From Actinomadura nitritigenes (lineage in GTDB: Bacteria; Actinomycetota; Actinomycetes; Streptosporangiales; Streptosporangiaceae): DNA of 64,000 nt. The notes under the pieces are model-generated. The model was not told the origin of the DNA. It was given only the letters and a program-made list of their open reading frames with translations, and ran no database searches. Positions 52,793 through 62,100 of the stretch are shown piece by piece (position 1 is the stretch's first letter; every line of letters starts with the position of its first letter). Made by a program: the position numbers and the translations under genes. Location of the stretch: contig NZ_JAGEOK010000006.1 of the NCBI RefSeq assembly GCF_017573545.1, positions 186,001 through 250,000 of the forward strand, given 5' to 3'.

Positions 52793-53767
52793 TCAGAGCC
52801 CGCTGTGCTGGTGCTGCTCCGGCAGGTGGCTTTCCGGGTGCACCCACAGCAGGACGTTGCCCGGCCGCCCGCCTTCCGTCTCCTCGAAGAACGCGAGGAT
52901 CTCCCGGTCCGAGTAGCGCAGGCTGAAATGCGTCAGGACGAACAGGGTCCGCGGATGAGCCTCGATCACCGGCCTGAGCCGGCTCCACACCGTGTGCCCG
53001 ACCCGGTTCGCGCGGTCCGACTCGGCGTCGTCCAGGAAGGTGCACTCGGTGATGACGACCGGATAATCGAAGAGCCACGGATTTCGCTCGAACACGTTCA
53101 CGTGCGTGTCACCGAGGAACGCGAACAGCGGCCGGTCGACCGCACCGTCGACCTCGACGCCGTCCCTGCGCCGCCGGGCCATGATCTGGCCGAATTCCCC
53201 GCCCCGCCCCTCTTCCACCAGGGACCGCCGCAGCTCTTCGAACTTCGGCAGCAGCGCCTTGCGCCGCTCCGAGAACGCGTATCCCACACAGGGCACCTTG
53301 TGTTCGCACTCCACGACCCGCACGTGGTGCCCGCGGCGCCCGAAGAGGAACTCATCGCCTTGCCGCACGCCGTGCAGGCGGTGGCCCTTCGCCAACGCCG
53401 GGTCGAATCCCGGCCCATGGTTCAGTTCGGCGGACGCACGCAGGTAGGACTCCACGTTGGACACCGCCTCAGCGGGCAGGTAGATGTCCGCGCCGGACGC
53501 CTTGGACGCCAGGAAATCGAGGTCCTTGGAGTGATCGTGGTGGGTGTGGGTCAGGAAGACCGTGTCCACCTGCCGCCCTTCACAAAGCCCTGCGTCGAGG
53601 CTGCACCGCAGCTCGGGGATGTGGAAGAAGGTCTTGTCGTTCGCGCGGGAGTAGCCGGTGAGCGTCAGCTCGGTGCCGGGAATCCGCCATGTCTTCCACT
53701 GCCGGAAGGGATGCCCCCGTTCAAGCAGCTCGGGGTGCTCAGGCCGTTGCTCCGGGACCCGCATCAT
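52793..53767 (-). CDS. MBL-fold hydrolase, RNase Z-like
   Basis: The 324-residue protein has the metal-binding THTHHDHSKD (HxHxDH), a second ligand region at ECEHKVPCVGY, an Asp in AFLGDTH and a late His in FVLTHFSLRY. This is the order of ligands in the tRNase Z-related branch of the metallo-beta-lactamase fold. Bona fide RNase Z flexible arms are not evident, so another phosphodiesterase role is possible. No operon partner. Confidence 0.75.
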   Translation of the reverse strand: MMRVPEQRPEHPELLERGHPFRQWKTWRIPGTELTLTGYSRANDKTFFHIPELRCSLDAGLCEGRQVDTVFLTHTHHDHSKDLDFLASKASGADIYLPAEAVSNVESYLRASAELNHGPGFDPALAKGHRLHGVRQGDEFLFGRRGHHVRVVECEHKVPCVGYAFSERRKALLPKFEELRRSLVEEGRGGEFGQIMARRRRDGVEVDGAVDRPLFAFLGDTHVNVFERNPWLFDYPVVITECTFLDDAESDRANRVGHTVWSRLRPVIEAHPRTLFVLTHFSLRYSDREILAFFEETEGGRPGNVLLWVHPESHLPEQHQHSGL

Positions 53768-54376
53768 CGAGGGCGCCTTTCCAAGACCGGTCGTGGACGG
53801 CGCTTACCCGCCGCGGACAAACGTCCGCAATCGTAATGGCCGACCTGACCCGGAGCGCCATGATTTTCAGGCGGCGGAACGCCCGCGACGCGGCGCACGC
53901 CGTTTCCCTCTCCGAGGCGAGCGCCCGCAGCCACGTGATCGCGGTGGACGCCGGCTCCGGCCCGGCAGGGCGCCGAGGTCGTCGACTGACAGAGATGTCG
54001 GTTACGGCGGCGCTCTCGCTCATCGCGGCGTACCGCGACGCCTCGGCGAGCGAAGCTCTCCGACGCCTTCGCCGTGGTGCCGTAATGCTGACCTGACCTC
54101 CCATTCCCGTGTTCTCAGGATCTGTGTCGCCCTACTTCCGTCTTCACGTGGCCGATCGTCGGTGCTACCGTCCTCCAATAACCGACACCACTGTAGGTTA
54201 GGTGTCCGGGAGGGCAGGCGAGGTGATCGTCCGGATTCGATCCTCGAGCATCGCGCGATCGCGCCGCGTCCCGCCGCGACCCGGCCTCCGCGGCGTGATC
54301 ACGGGCCTGGACTCCGTCGCCGGTTCCCTGGCCCGATGCCCGCTCCCGGAACCTCGATGGCGAGGAGAAGCGCAGC
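53768..54376. other. Intergenic region without a recognised gene
   Basis: Frames here (for example about 53836-54096 rightward) have no family resemblance and uneven composition. ACACC and GGTGT flank TAGGTT near 54184-54205, a weak palindrome. The stretch may hold decayed coding sequence. Confidence 0.4.
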
Positions 54377-54571
54377 ATGGAACTGGGACATTGGGCGACG
54401 ATCGTCGCGTTCCTGTCGACCGGCGCCTGTTTCGTCGGCATGGCGTTCCTGAAGACCGCCACGAGCCGGATGCCGCCGCTGCACGGCGCGCGGCCCTTCG
54501 CGCTCGCCGCCGCGATGCTCTCGAGCCCGACCTGGGCGATCGGCTTCACCGTCATCGGAGTGGGATTCGGG
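54377..54571 (+). pseudogene. DMT-like permease, N-terminal part before an inversion
   Basis: ATG 54377 (AGGAG upstream) opens 65 codons of a membrane protein: first helix HWATIVAFLSTGACFVGMAF, then a cytoplasmic stretch and a second helix TWAIGFTVIGVGFG. After GGG at 54569-54571 the frame becomes antisense of other membrane sequence. The normal continuation is found on the minus strand from 55138. Confidence 0.65.
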
Positions 54572-55138
54572 TACAGTGCCGTCGAGACGAGCAGCATTTG
54601 CGGGTTGGCCGTCATGATGACGAGGAATCCGACGAATGACCAGGCGGCAGCGCTGAAACGCGATCTGTATCTGCCCTGCGGCCAGCGCGGTCGCAGCGAT
54701 GAACAGGTAGGGGTCGGGGGAGGCGGCGATGTCGTCGAGTGGGGCCTTGACCGTCGCCATGCCCGTGAGCGCGACCTCGCCCGCGCCGATCAGCATCCCG
54801 GCGCTGATCCCGTAGGTGATGCCGCTGAGCGGCCGTTCGTGCGCGCCCTTGCGCCTCAGGTCGCTGACCAGGAACAGGACGGCGGGAAAGGCGAGCGAGG
54901 GGAAGATCGCGGCCAACAGCAGCAGCGCTTCCGGCGCCCGGTCGAAGGAGTGCGCGCTACCGGCGGCGCGGGCGTAAAGGACGGTGGCCGCAGCGGCGAG
55001 CGCCATGCAGACCGCTTCACGGCGGCCGAGCCGTTCACCCAGGCCGATGCCTGCGATGAGGGGCAGGAGCACCAGTCCGGCGAGCATCGCGGGCTGGACG
55101 GCGGACAACGGGAGCGCCATGAGTGCGGTGAACTGCAG
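54572..55138 (-). pseudogene. DMT-like permease, central part in inverted orientation
   Basis: Read leftward from 55138, CTG CAG TTC begins LQFTALMALPLSAVQPAM, the exact continuation expected for EamA/DMT-type proteins after the N-terminal part. Helices follow through AAGQIQIAF near 54657. One extra base in the TTT at about 54653-54655 shifts the frame. Without it the reading continues SAAAWSFVGFLVIMTANPQ to LLVSTALY at the left breakpoint. Confidence 0.62.
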
Positions 55139-55508
55139 CCGGGGACGGATGGGAACCTCGAGCCGCGCCCTGGCAAGCCTGACGGGCGGTCTGCTGTTGA
55201 ATCTCGCGGCCATCTGGTTCCTCCCCCGTCACGAGCGGACCAGGCCCACTCGGCCGTCCGGGCGCACATCCGGTGACAGGGCCGTGCCCTCCGCGTTGGG
55301 CCCGGACCCGGACATGCGATTTCCCAGGAGGCCTTCCGGGCAAGGTGTGGTCGGTTCGGAACGCCTCCCTGTTGCCCCTCCGGAGCATGGCCCGTTCGCC
55401 ATGAAGCCACCGAGCCTGCGCGACCGCATCGCGCGAGACCGAGTAGGAGACACACCTCGGCACCTCGGAACCGACGCCCATGGCCCGCGCAGGCCGGGCA
55501 GACCCTGA
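55139..55508 (+). pseudogene. DMT-like permease, C-terminal part after the inversion
   Basis: Joined to the end of the re-inverted segment, 55139 onward reads TAC CGG GGA CGG and then GTSSRALASLTGGLLLNLAA and IWFLPRHE, a last membrane helix. The frame stays open to 55508, but the tail after 55240 is low-complexity and may not belong to the original gene. Confidence 0.55.
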
Positions 55509-55560
55509 GGAGAGGCGGTGCGGGGGAGGGGTATGCGGCCCATCTCACCCCAAATCAAAA
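55237..55560. other. Stretch without a recognised gene
   Basis: Beyond the permease helix I see no supported gene or RNA. A weak GGAGAGGCGG site near 55512 is followed only by short arginine/proline-rich frames. Confidence 0.35.
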
Positions 55561-55586
55561 GTGGGACAGACCGCAGCCTGTCCCAC
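55561..55586 (-). terminator. Intrinsic terminator for the leftward hydrolase operon
   Basis: GTGGGACAG and CTGTCCCAC form a perfect 9-bp stem with an 8-base loop. On the minus strand it is followed by TTTTGATTT, a proper U-rich tract, which is rare in this window. Confidence 0.7.
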
Positions 55587-55699
55587 CTCGTCACGATTTG
55601 TCCGCGCGGGGCGAGCACGACCAATGTCACCTACAGGTGCGGGCCAGCTCCACAGGGGTGGTGCGGGCGTGCGCGCAGTGACCTCCGAGCGGCGGCCAG

Positions 55700-55838
55700 T
55701 CATCGTAAAGCCGAGCACCAGGACAGCTGATCGCGTTCGGCGCGCAGCGGATCGAACTCGCGGGCCGCCACCGCGTCGCCGATCGCCTCGATCATGGCGC
55801 CCAGCGCGGTGACGTCGATCTCCGGTGCCCTGCGCCCC
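55700..55838 (-). pseudogene. Unrecognised coding remnant after the SnoaL-like gene
   Basis: Immediately after the SnoaL-like stop the same frame continues open for about 45 codons to TGA at 55700, including ALGAMIEAIGDAVAAREFDP and LRAERDQLSW. The composition is gene-like, but there is no good start except ATG near 55795. It may be the C-terminal remnant of a lost gene or a tiny gene. I do not recognise it. Confidence 0.3.
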
Positions 55839-56261
55839 CTAGGAGGTGCGGCTGCGGATGAGACGAGGCCAGGATGAGGGGCGGCGTAGTGCGGTGAGCA
55901 GGAGGGGCAGCGGGTCGGAGAAGGACCTGCGCGTCCGGATGGCGCCGTCGGCGACGGTGAACCGGTCGCAGACGGCGAATGCGGCCGGCTTGTGGCCGAG
56001 CGTCACGTTGCAGGTGGACTCGATGTAGACGGTGTCCTCCTGGACGGCGCTGCCGACGACCGTGAGTGCCGCGTCGGGGAACAGGCCGAACAGTCGGCGG
56101 AACATGTCCTCGATGGCGGCGATGCCGTGGGCGTCGGGGAACATGGGCTGGACGAAGGTCGCGTCCGGCGCGATGACCGGGCGGAAGTGGTCGAGGAATG
56201 CGTCGGGTTTGGGCAGCGCCCAGCCGGCGGCGAACACGGCGGGGAGCTCGCCGGGGGTCAT
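55839..56261 (-). CDS. SnoaL-like (NTF2-fold) protein
   Basis: The 140-residue protein has the NTF2/SnoaL pattern (DAFLDHFRPVIAPDATFVQP; GIAAIEDMFRRLFGLFPDA; CDRFTVADGAIRTRRSFSDP). Members are small cone-shaped enzymes or binding proteins acting on diverse organic substrates. ATG 56261 overlaps the hydrolase stop by ATGA. It probably works with that enzyme under the divergent TetR regulator. Confidence 0.82.
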   Translation of the reverse strand: MTPGELPAVFAAGWALPKPDAFLDHFRPVIAPDATFVQPMFPDAHGIAAIEDMFRRLFGLFPDAALTVVGSAVQEDTVYIESTCNVTLGHKPAAFAVCDRFTVADGAIRTRRSFSDPLPLLLTALRRPSSWPRLIRSRTS

Positions 56262-57121
56262 CGGACGCCCTGCCCGGCCAGGAAACCGCCGAGGAGTTCG
56301 GCGAGCCGCGCGGGCTGGTCGTGCGGCACGAAGGTCCCCGATCCGCCGATCACTTCGAAGTGCCCGCGGGGAAAGGCCGCGGCCAGCCGTCGGCCGAGCG
56401 ACAGGGGGAACAGCCGGTCGTGCTCGGCCGAGACGACCAGGACCGGCCGGTCGTAGCGGCCGAAGGTGCGGGCGGCGGCGAGGGTCTGCGCGTTGGACGA
56501 TCCCGTCATCAGCTTGGTGATGTCGCGGCGGACGCCGGGGTCGGCGGCGAGCGGTGCGGTCCAGTGCGACACGGAACCGCGGCGGTGCTCCATGACGGCG
56601 CCGAAGCCGAGCCGCGACCGGGCGATGGCCGGGATGTTCATCGCGGCGGCCATCGCCCGCACCATCCCGGGGACCGCGGCCAGCCGGAACAGCCACCGGT
56701 ACATCCTGGGCGGGAAGACCTCCAAGGCGTCGCAGGCCACCAGCGCCAGCGCGGCGACGCGGTCGGGGTGCGCGGCCGTGACCAGCTGCGCGATGACGCC
56801 GCCGCTGTCGTTGCCGGCGAGCACAGCGCAGCTCTCGCCCAGCAGGTCCAAGACCTCGACGACCAGCTCGGCCAGGCCGGGCGGGGACAGGTCGGCGTCG
56901 GCCCGCATGGGCACACGGTGCGCGCCGAACGGCCAGTCGACGGTGATGCACCGGTGCCGTGCGGCGAGGTCGGCGACCACGGGCGACCAGACGTCCGGCC
57001 CGGCCAGGAAGCCCTGCAGGAAGAGCACGGCGGGTCCGGTCCCGGTCCCCGTCCGCCAGTAGCGCAACGGGCCCCGTGACGTCTCCAGCACATCCCGACT
57101 CGTAGTCAAAAACTGACTCAT
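56258..57121 (-). CDS. Alpha/beta hydrolase with Asp-type nucleophile elbow
   Basis: The 287-residue protein has the alpha/beta-hydrolase fold. The elbow reads AGNDSGGV, so the nucleophile position of GxDxG is Asp, as in haloalkane dehalogenases and epoxide hydrolases, rather than a GxSxG serine. The oxyanion region is LFLQGFLAGPDVW, the acid probably D in SAEHDRLFP, and the His in FVPHDQPARL. It is divergent from tetR with a shared operator. Substrate unknown. Confidence 0.8.
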   Translation of the reverse strand: MSQFLTTSRDVLETSRGPLRYWRTGTGTGPAVLFLQGFLAGPDVWSPVVADLAARHRCITVDWPFGAHRVPMRADADLSPPGLAELVVEVLDLLGESCAVLAGNDSGGVIAQLVTAAHPDRVAALALVACDALEVFPPRMYRWLFRLAAVPGMVRAMAAAMNIPAIARSRLGFGAVMEHRRGSVSHWTAPLAADPGVRRDITKLMTGSSNAQTLAAARTFGRYDRPVLVVSAEHDRLFPLSLGRRLAAAFPRGHFEVIGGSGTFVPHDQPARLAELLGGFLAGQGVR

Positions 57122-57134
57122 AGTCGGTGACTAT
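57120..57134. promoter_or_regulatory. Candidate TetR operator between divergent genes
   Basis: ATAGTC-GGT-GACTAT is a perfect palindrome in the 25-bp gap between hydrolase and tetR starts. A related arrangement, AGTC-A-rich-GACT, lies at about 57104-57118 inside the hydrolase start region, so two dimers may bind. Confidence 0.65.
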
Positions 57135-57146
57135 ATCCTGGTCGGC

Positions 57147-57764
57147 ATGTCCGTCAAGGGCCGAAGGGCCGAATACAGGGAACTCACCCGGACCGCGGTG
57201 CTCGACGCGGCCGCGGCGCTCTTCGCCGAGCAGGGGTTCACCGCGACCACCATCGACGATGTCGCCGGTGCCGCCCGCGTCGGCAAGGGGACGGTCTATT
57301 ACCACTTCACCGACAAGGCCCATCTGTTCGAGGCCGTGTTCCGCGACCGCCAGCGGCGCCTCGTCGACGCGGTCACCGCCGCGGCCCTGCGGCATGACGA
57401 GCCCTGGCCCCGCCTCACCGCAGCCCTGGACGCCTACCTCGACGGGACCGTCACCGACTCCGCGCACCGTGCGCTGCTCCGGCAGGCCCCCGCCGCCCTG
57501 GGCGCCGAGCGTTGCCGCGAACTGGACGAGCAACTAGGGCTGCCCGCGGTCCAGGCGCTCATGGACGACCTGGCGGCCGCCGGCGAGTTGACGGTGGAGC
57601 CCGGTCCGATGCTGACGCGCCTGCTCTTCAGCGCCCTGTGTGAAGCGGCCATGGCCGCCGGCGCCGCGCCCGACCCGGTCGAGGCCCGCCGCGCCGCAGC
57701 CGAAGCCCTCCGCGCGATCATGAACGGCCTGCGCCGTGAGTCGCCCGCCGCTCACCACGAGTGA
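57147..57764 (+). CDS. TetR family transcriptional regulator
   Basis: The 205-residue protein has the helix-turn-helix FTATTIDDVAGAARVGKGTVYYHF and a C-terminal ligand domain. It faces the hydrolase/SnoaL operon across a 25-bp gap holding a perfect palindrome, so mutual regulation is very likely. The inducer may be the hydrolase substrate. Confidence 0.88.
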   Translation: MSVKGRRAEYRELTRTAVLDAAAALFAEQGFTATTIDDVAGAARVGKGTVYYHFTDKAHLFEAVFRDRQRRLVDAVTAAALRHDEPWPRLTAALDAYLDGTVTDSAHRALLRQAPAALGAERCRELDEQLGLPAVQALMDDLAAAGELTVEPGPMLTRLLFSALCEAAMAAGAAPDPVEARRAAAEALRAIMNGLRRESPAAHHE

Positions 57765-57897
57765 CGTCGAGGGGCGGTCGGGACTGCTCCCGGCTCGGCC
57801 GAGGAAGCGCGTTCCCGGGGCGGACCCACCAGGCGCACCTCTACCGCGCCGGCCGGTTCCGGGCGGCCGAGCACCGGACTGGGCGGCCGACCACCCA

Positions 57898-58101
57898 TTT
57901 CCGTCGGTCGTCGAGCATCGTGCCTTCGGCCGGGCGGCGCCGGCGTCGACCGTGACCCAACCGGCTCTGACCGAACAGATCCAGGCGCTGGAGGCACAGG
58001 TCGGAGGGCGGTCGTTCCACCGGGGCCGGTGCGGCGCCACGCTCACCGGCCTCGGCCTGATCCTTTTGCCCGAAGCAGAGGATCCGGTGCGGCGTGCCGA
58101 T
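57898..58101 (+). pseudogene. LysR family regulator remnant (DNA-binding domain only)
   Basis: In one frame, VVEHRAFGRAAPASTVTQPA and LTEQIQALEAQVGGRSFHRG match the conserved LysR helix-turn-helix and linker. The first helix lacks its start and nothing of the effector domain follows. The neighbouring frame is disturbed. This is a decayed N-terminal fragment. Confidence 0.65.
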
Positions 58102-58141
58102 GCCCCGGCCGTCTGCTTCGTGGACCAGGCGCGCATCCGGC

Positions 58142-59008
58142 CTACGCGCCGCCGGTCGTGGCCATGAAATGCGCTGCTATGTCGTCGCTGGTGGTGTTCC
58201 ACACACCGGGGTGGTCGACGACGTACTCCAGCGCCTGGTCGAGGTACTTCGTGCGGAACGCCTGCCCGGTCACGAAGGGATGCAGGGCCAGGGACATCAC
58301 CCGGCCGCTGTTCGCGGAGTCGGCGTACAGCTGGTCGAGCTGGTCCTTGACGATCTGCACGAAGTCGGGGCCGCTGATGGAGTGGGCGGTGAACAGGCCC
58401 AGGTCGTTGAGTTCCAGGGTGTAGGGAACGCTGATCACGCCGGCCTGGTTCAGCGGGTACGGCTGGTCGTCCGCGGTCCAGTCGAGCACGTAGTCGAGGC
58501 CGAGCTCGGCAAGCAGAGCAGGGGTCTGGAAGGTCTCGCTCAGGGCCGGTCCCATCCAGCCGCGCGGCCGTCCGCCGGTGGCCTTCTCGATGGTCTCGAC
58601 GACCTCGGTCAGGTACCGGCGCTCCTCGTTCTCGACCTCCGCCTGCAGGAGCGAGTTGGTCTTGCCGTGCGCCACCCACGCCCAGTCGCGGGCCTTGCCG
58701 GCCTCGATGATCTGCGGATACTCCACGGCCACGTCGGAGTTGAGCAGCGCGCTCGGGCGGATCCCGTGGCGGTCGAACACCTCGATCATCCGCCAGATCC
58801 CCACCCGCGGTCCGTAGTCGCGCCAGCCGTGGTTGAGCGGGTCGGGCGTGAGACCCGCGGTCCCCTCGTTGATGCTCGTGGACGGCTTACCGAGCCAGAA
58901 GTGCTCGACGTTGAGCCCCACGTAGAACGCCACCCGGGCGCCGCCCGGCCAGGTGATCTGCGGGCGTTCGGTGATCGGGCTGTAGTCGTAGAGCTCGTTC
59001 TTGCGCAT
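58142..59008 (-). CDS. Polysaccharide deacetylase family protein (PuuE/HpPgdA-like branch)
   Basis: The 288-residue protein has a NodB-like barrel of the allantoinase/PgdA branch: FYVGLNVEHFWLG, GIWRMIEVFDRHGIRPSALLNSDV, WVAHGKTNS, GWMGPALSET, and LALHPFVTG. These cytoplasmic metalloenzymes remove acyl or amide groups from small substrates. GGAAGGGAACG precedes ATG 59008. It is divergent from the SARP-type regulator, which may control it. Confidence 0.82.
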   Translation of the reverse strand: MRKNELYDYSPITERPQITWPGGARVAFYVGLNVEHFWLGKPSTSINEGTAGLTPDPLNHGWRDYGPRVGIWRMIEVFDRHGIRPSALLNSDVAVEYPQIIEAGKARDWAWVAHGKTNSLLQAEVENEERRYLTEVVETIEKATGGRPRGWMGPALSETFQTPALLAELGLDYVLDWTADDQPYPLNQAGVISVPYTLELNDLGLFTAHSISGPDFVQIVKDQLDQLYADSANSGRVMSLALHPFVTGQAFRTKYLDQALEYVVDHPGVWNTTSDDIAAHFMATTGGA

Positions 59009-59125
59009 GACGTTCCCTTCCAGCGGGCTCGTTCTGATCCGTTTTCGCCGACGGGGAGAGCATGCGCCGGCCCGCTTCGGGTCCACTGATGGTCCGCTGA
59101 CGGGCATCGCCTTAGGCTGGGCGAC

Positions 59126-62100
59126 GTGCGTTTCGGGGTGTTGGGCCCGCTCATGGTGTGGGACGAGGGAGGGGAGCCGGTACGGGTCCGCGAGGCCAAG
59201 GTGCGGGCGCTGCTCGCGGCTCTGCTCATCCGGGAGGGGCGACCGGTCTCCACCGACCGGCTCATCGACGAGCTCTGGGGCGGATCGCCGCCCGGGAACG
59301 CCGCCAACGCGCTGCAGGCCAAGGTGTCCCAGCTGCGCCGCGCCATCGGCCGCGAGCGGGTGGTGTACCAGCCGCCCGGCTACCGGCTGGGCCTTGCCGA
59401 CGGCGACGAGATCGACGCCGACGTCCACCGCTCCCTCGTGGCGCGTGCCCGGCGGGCCGGTGATCCGCAGGACCGGGCCGCCCTGCTGGCCGAGGCGCGG
59501 GGGCTGTGGCGCGGCTCCGCGTACACGGACTTCGCGGACGAGGAGTTCGCGCGGGTCGCAGCCCGGCGCCTGGACGATGAGTACCTGAATCTGCTGGAGG
59601 ACCTGGCGGAGGCCCGGCTGGAGACCGGTGACCACGCGCGGGTGGCCGAGGAACTGACCGAGCTGGTCGCGCTGCATCCCCTGCGCGAGCGGCTGCGCGG
59701 TGTCCAGATGACCGCTCTGTACCGTGCCGGACGGCAGAGTGAGGCGCTCGTCTCGTACACCGAGTTGCGCGAACGCCTTGCGGAGGACTTGGGTGTCGAC
59801 CCGGGACCGGAGACGGCCGCCCTGCACGAGGCGATCCTGCGGCAGGACCTTTCCCTGACGGCCCGCGCCCCCGCCCCGCCCTCCAGCCCCGCTCCTCCAC
59901 CCGCTCCCACCGCTCCCGGCGGGAACCTGCCCGCTCCGCTCACCTCGCTGATCGGCCGCGACCGGCTCCTGGACGAGGTGGAACGCCTCGTACGCACCAC
60001 CCGGTTGGTCACCCTGACCGGGCCCGGCGGGGTCGGGAAGACACGCCTGGCCGTGGCCGCCGCCGACCGGCTCGCCGCGACCCTCCCGGACGGGGTGTGG
60101 CTGGTCGAACTGGCGGCGCATCGCGGAGGCGTGACCGACCTGGCGCAGGTGATCGTGACCACGCTCGGCATACGCGACAGCGCGCCGTCCGGCCTGCCGG
60201 GCACCGGCCCGCAGCCTCCCGATCAGCGGCTGGCGGGGTTCCTGCGTGACCGGCACCTGCTTCTCGTCCTGGACAACTGCGAGCACGTCGTCGAACCGGC
60301 CGCGGACCTCGTCGCGGACCTCCTGCGCGCGGCCCCGGGGGTGCGCGTCCTGGCCACCAGCCGGGAGAACCTGGCCCTTGAGGGCGAGCACCTCCGCCCC
60401 GTGGACTGTCTCGATCTGCCCGACGCCATGGAGCTGTTCACGGCTCGTGCCGCCGCAGCGTGCCCAGGCTTCACGCTGGACGGCACCACCCGGGAGCCCG
60501 TCGCGGAGATCTGCCGCCGCCTCGACGGCCTCCCGCTCGCACTCGAACTGGCGGCGGCCCGCGTCCACGCGCTCGGGGTGGCGGCGCTGGCCGGGCGGCT
60601 GATCGACCGCTTCCGCCTGCTGGCCTCGACGCGCCGGGGCGTGCCCGCCCGCCAGCGGACCCTCCGCGCCGTGATCGACTGGAGCTGGGAGCTGCTCGGC
60701 GACCGTGAGCGGGCCGTACTGCGTCGCCTGGCCGTCCATCGGGACGGCTGCTCGCTGGGCGCCGCCGTTGCAGTGTGCGCGGACGGCGGGCTGTCCGAGG
60801 ACGAGGTCCCGGACCTGGTGGTGCGGCTGGTCGACCGCTCGCTGGTGAACGTGGTGGACGGGCCGGCGGGCAGGCGCTTGCGGCTTCTGGAGTCCGTCGC
60901 CGCCTACGCGCTGGAACAGCTGGCCGAGGCGCATGAGTCCGAAGTCCTGCGCACCCGGCACTTGGAGTACTACCTGCGGCTGGCCGAAGAGACCGAGTCC
61001 GGTGGAGGGACACGCGGGTACCGGCTCGACCATCTGGACGCGGAATCGACGAACCTGCGGGCGGCGCTGGACGAGGCGATCCGGCTGGAGGCGATGGACG
61101 AGGCCGTGCGGCTGGCCACCGTGCTCGCCGGATGGTGGCTGCGGCGAGGCCGGCTGAACGAGGCTCGCCGGGCCCTGTCGGGCATCCGCGCGGCCATCCC
61201 GTCCGCCCCCGAACCACGGCTGCTGGACGACGCGTTCACCTTGCTCACCGGTGGTCGCCCCGACGGACCGCCGCCCCGGCCCACCGAGATCGCCGACCCG
61301 CGCCGCCGCGGTCGGGCCGTCTGGCTGTATGCGTACGCGCTGTTCCATGGTGGCGATCCCGCGAACGCGAGCGAGTTCGCCGGGCAGGCCCGGGTGCTGT
61401 GCACTGCGGCCGGCGATCGATGGGGAGTCGCGGCCGTCGACGCGCTCCAGGCGATGGTCGCCCTGGTGACGGGCGATCTCGAGACGCTTGGCCGGGCTGC
61501 CCTTCGCGCCCTGGGCGCCTTCCGCGAGCTGGGCGACCGCTGGGGTGAGCTGCAGGCCCTGACGCCGCTCGCCGCCCTCGCCGAGATCAGGGCCGACTAC
61601 GCGGCGGCCACTGACCACCGCCAGGCAGGGCTGCGCATCGCCTCGGAACTCGGTCTGGCCGCGGCGATGTGCGATCACCTTTCCGGACTCGGCCGCCTCG
61701 CGCTGCTCGCCCGAGACTGGGAACGGGCCGGTGAGTTGCACGAGACGGCCCGCACGAGCGCAAGGGAACACGGATACGTCTACGGTGAGGTGCACGCTCT
61801 GATGGGCCTGGCACTCGGCGCTCGCCGTTCCGGAGACCTGGACGCGGCCGAGTCGTGGGTGCTGTACGTCAACGACACCTACGGAGACATCTCCTCGCAG
61901 GCAGGTGCCCACCTGCGGTGCTCGGAACTCGGCTTCACCGCCGAACTCCGCGGCGATGCCGCCCTGGCCGGTGCGCGCCATCGCGAAGGTTGGGAGATCG
62001 CCAAGGCCATCGGTGATCCCCGCGCCCAAGCCCTCTCCCTGGAAGGTCTGGCGGGTGCGGTGTCCCTGGCGGGCGATGCCGGACGGGCCCGGGACGCCGC

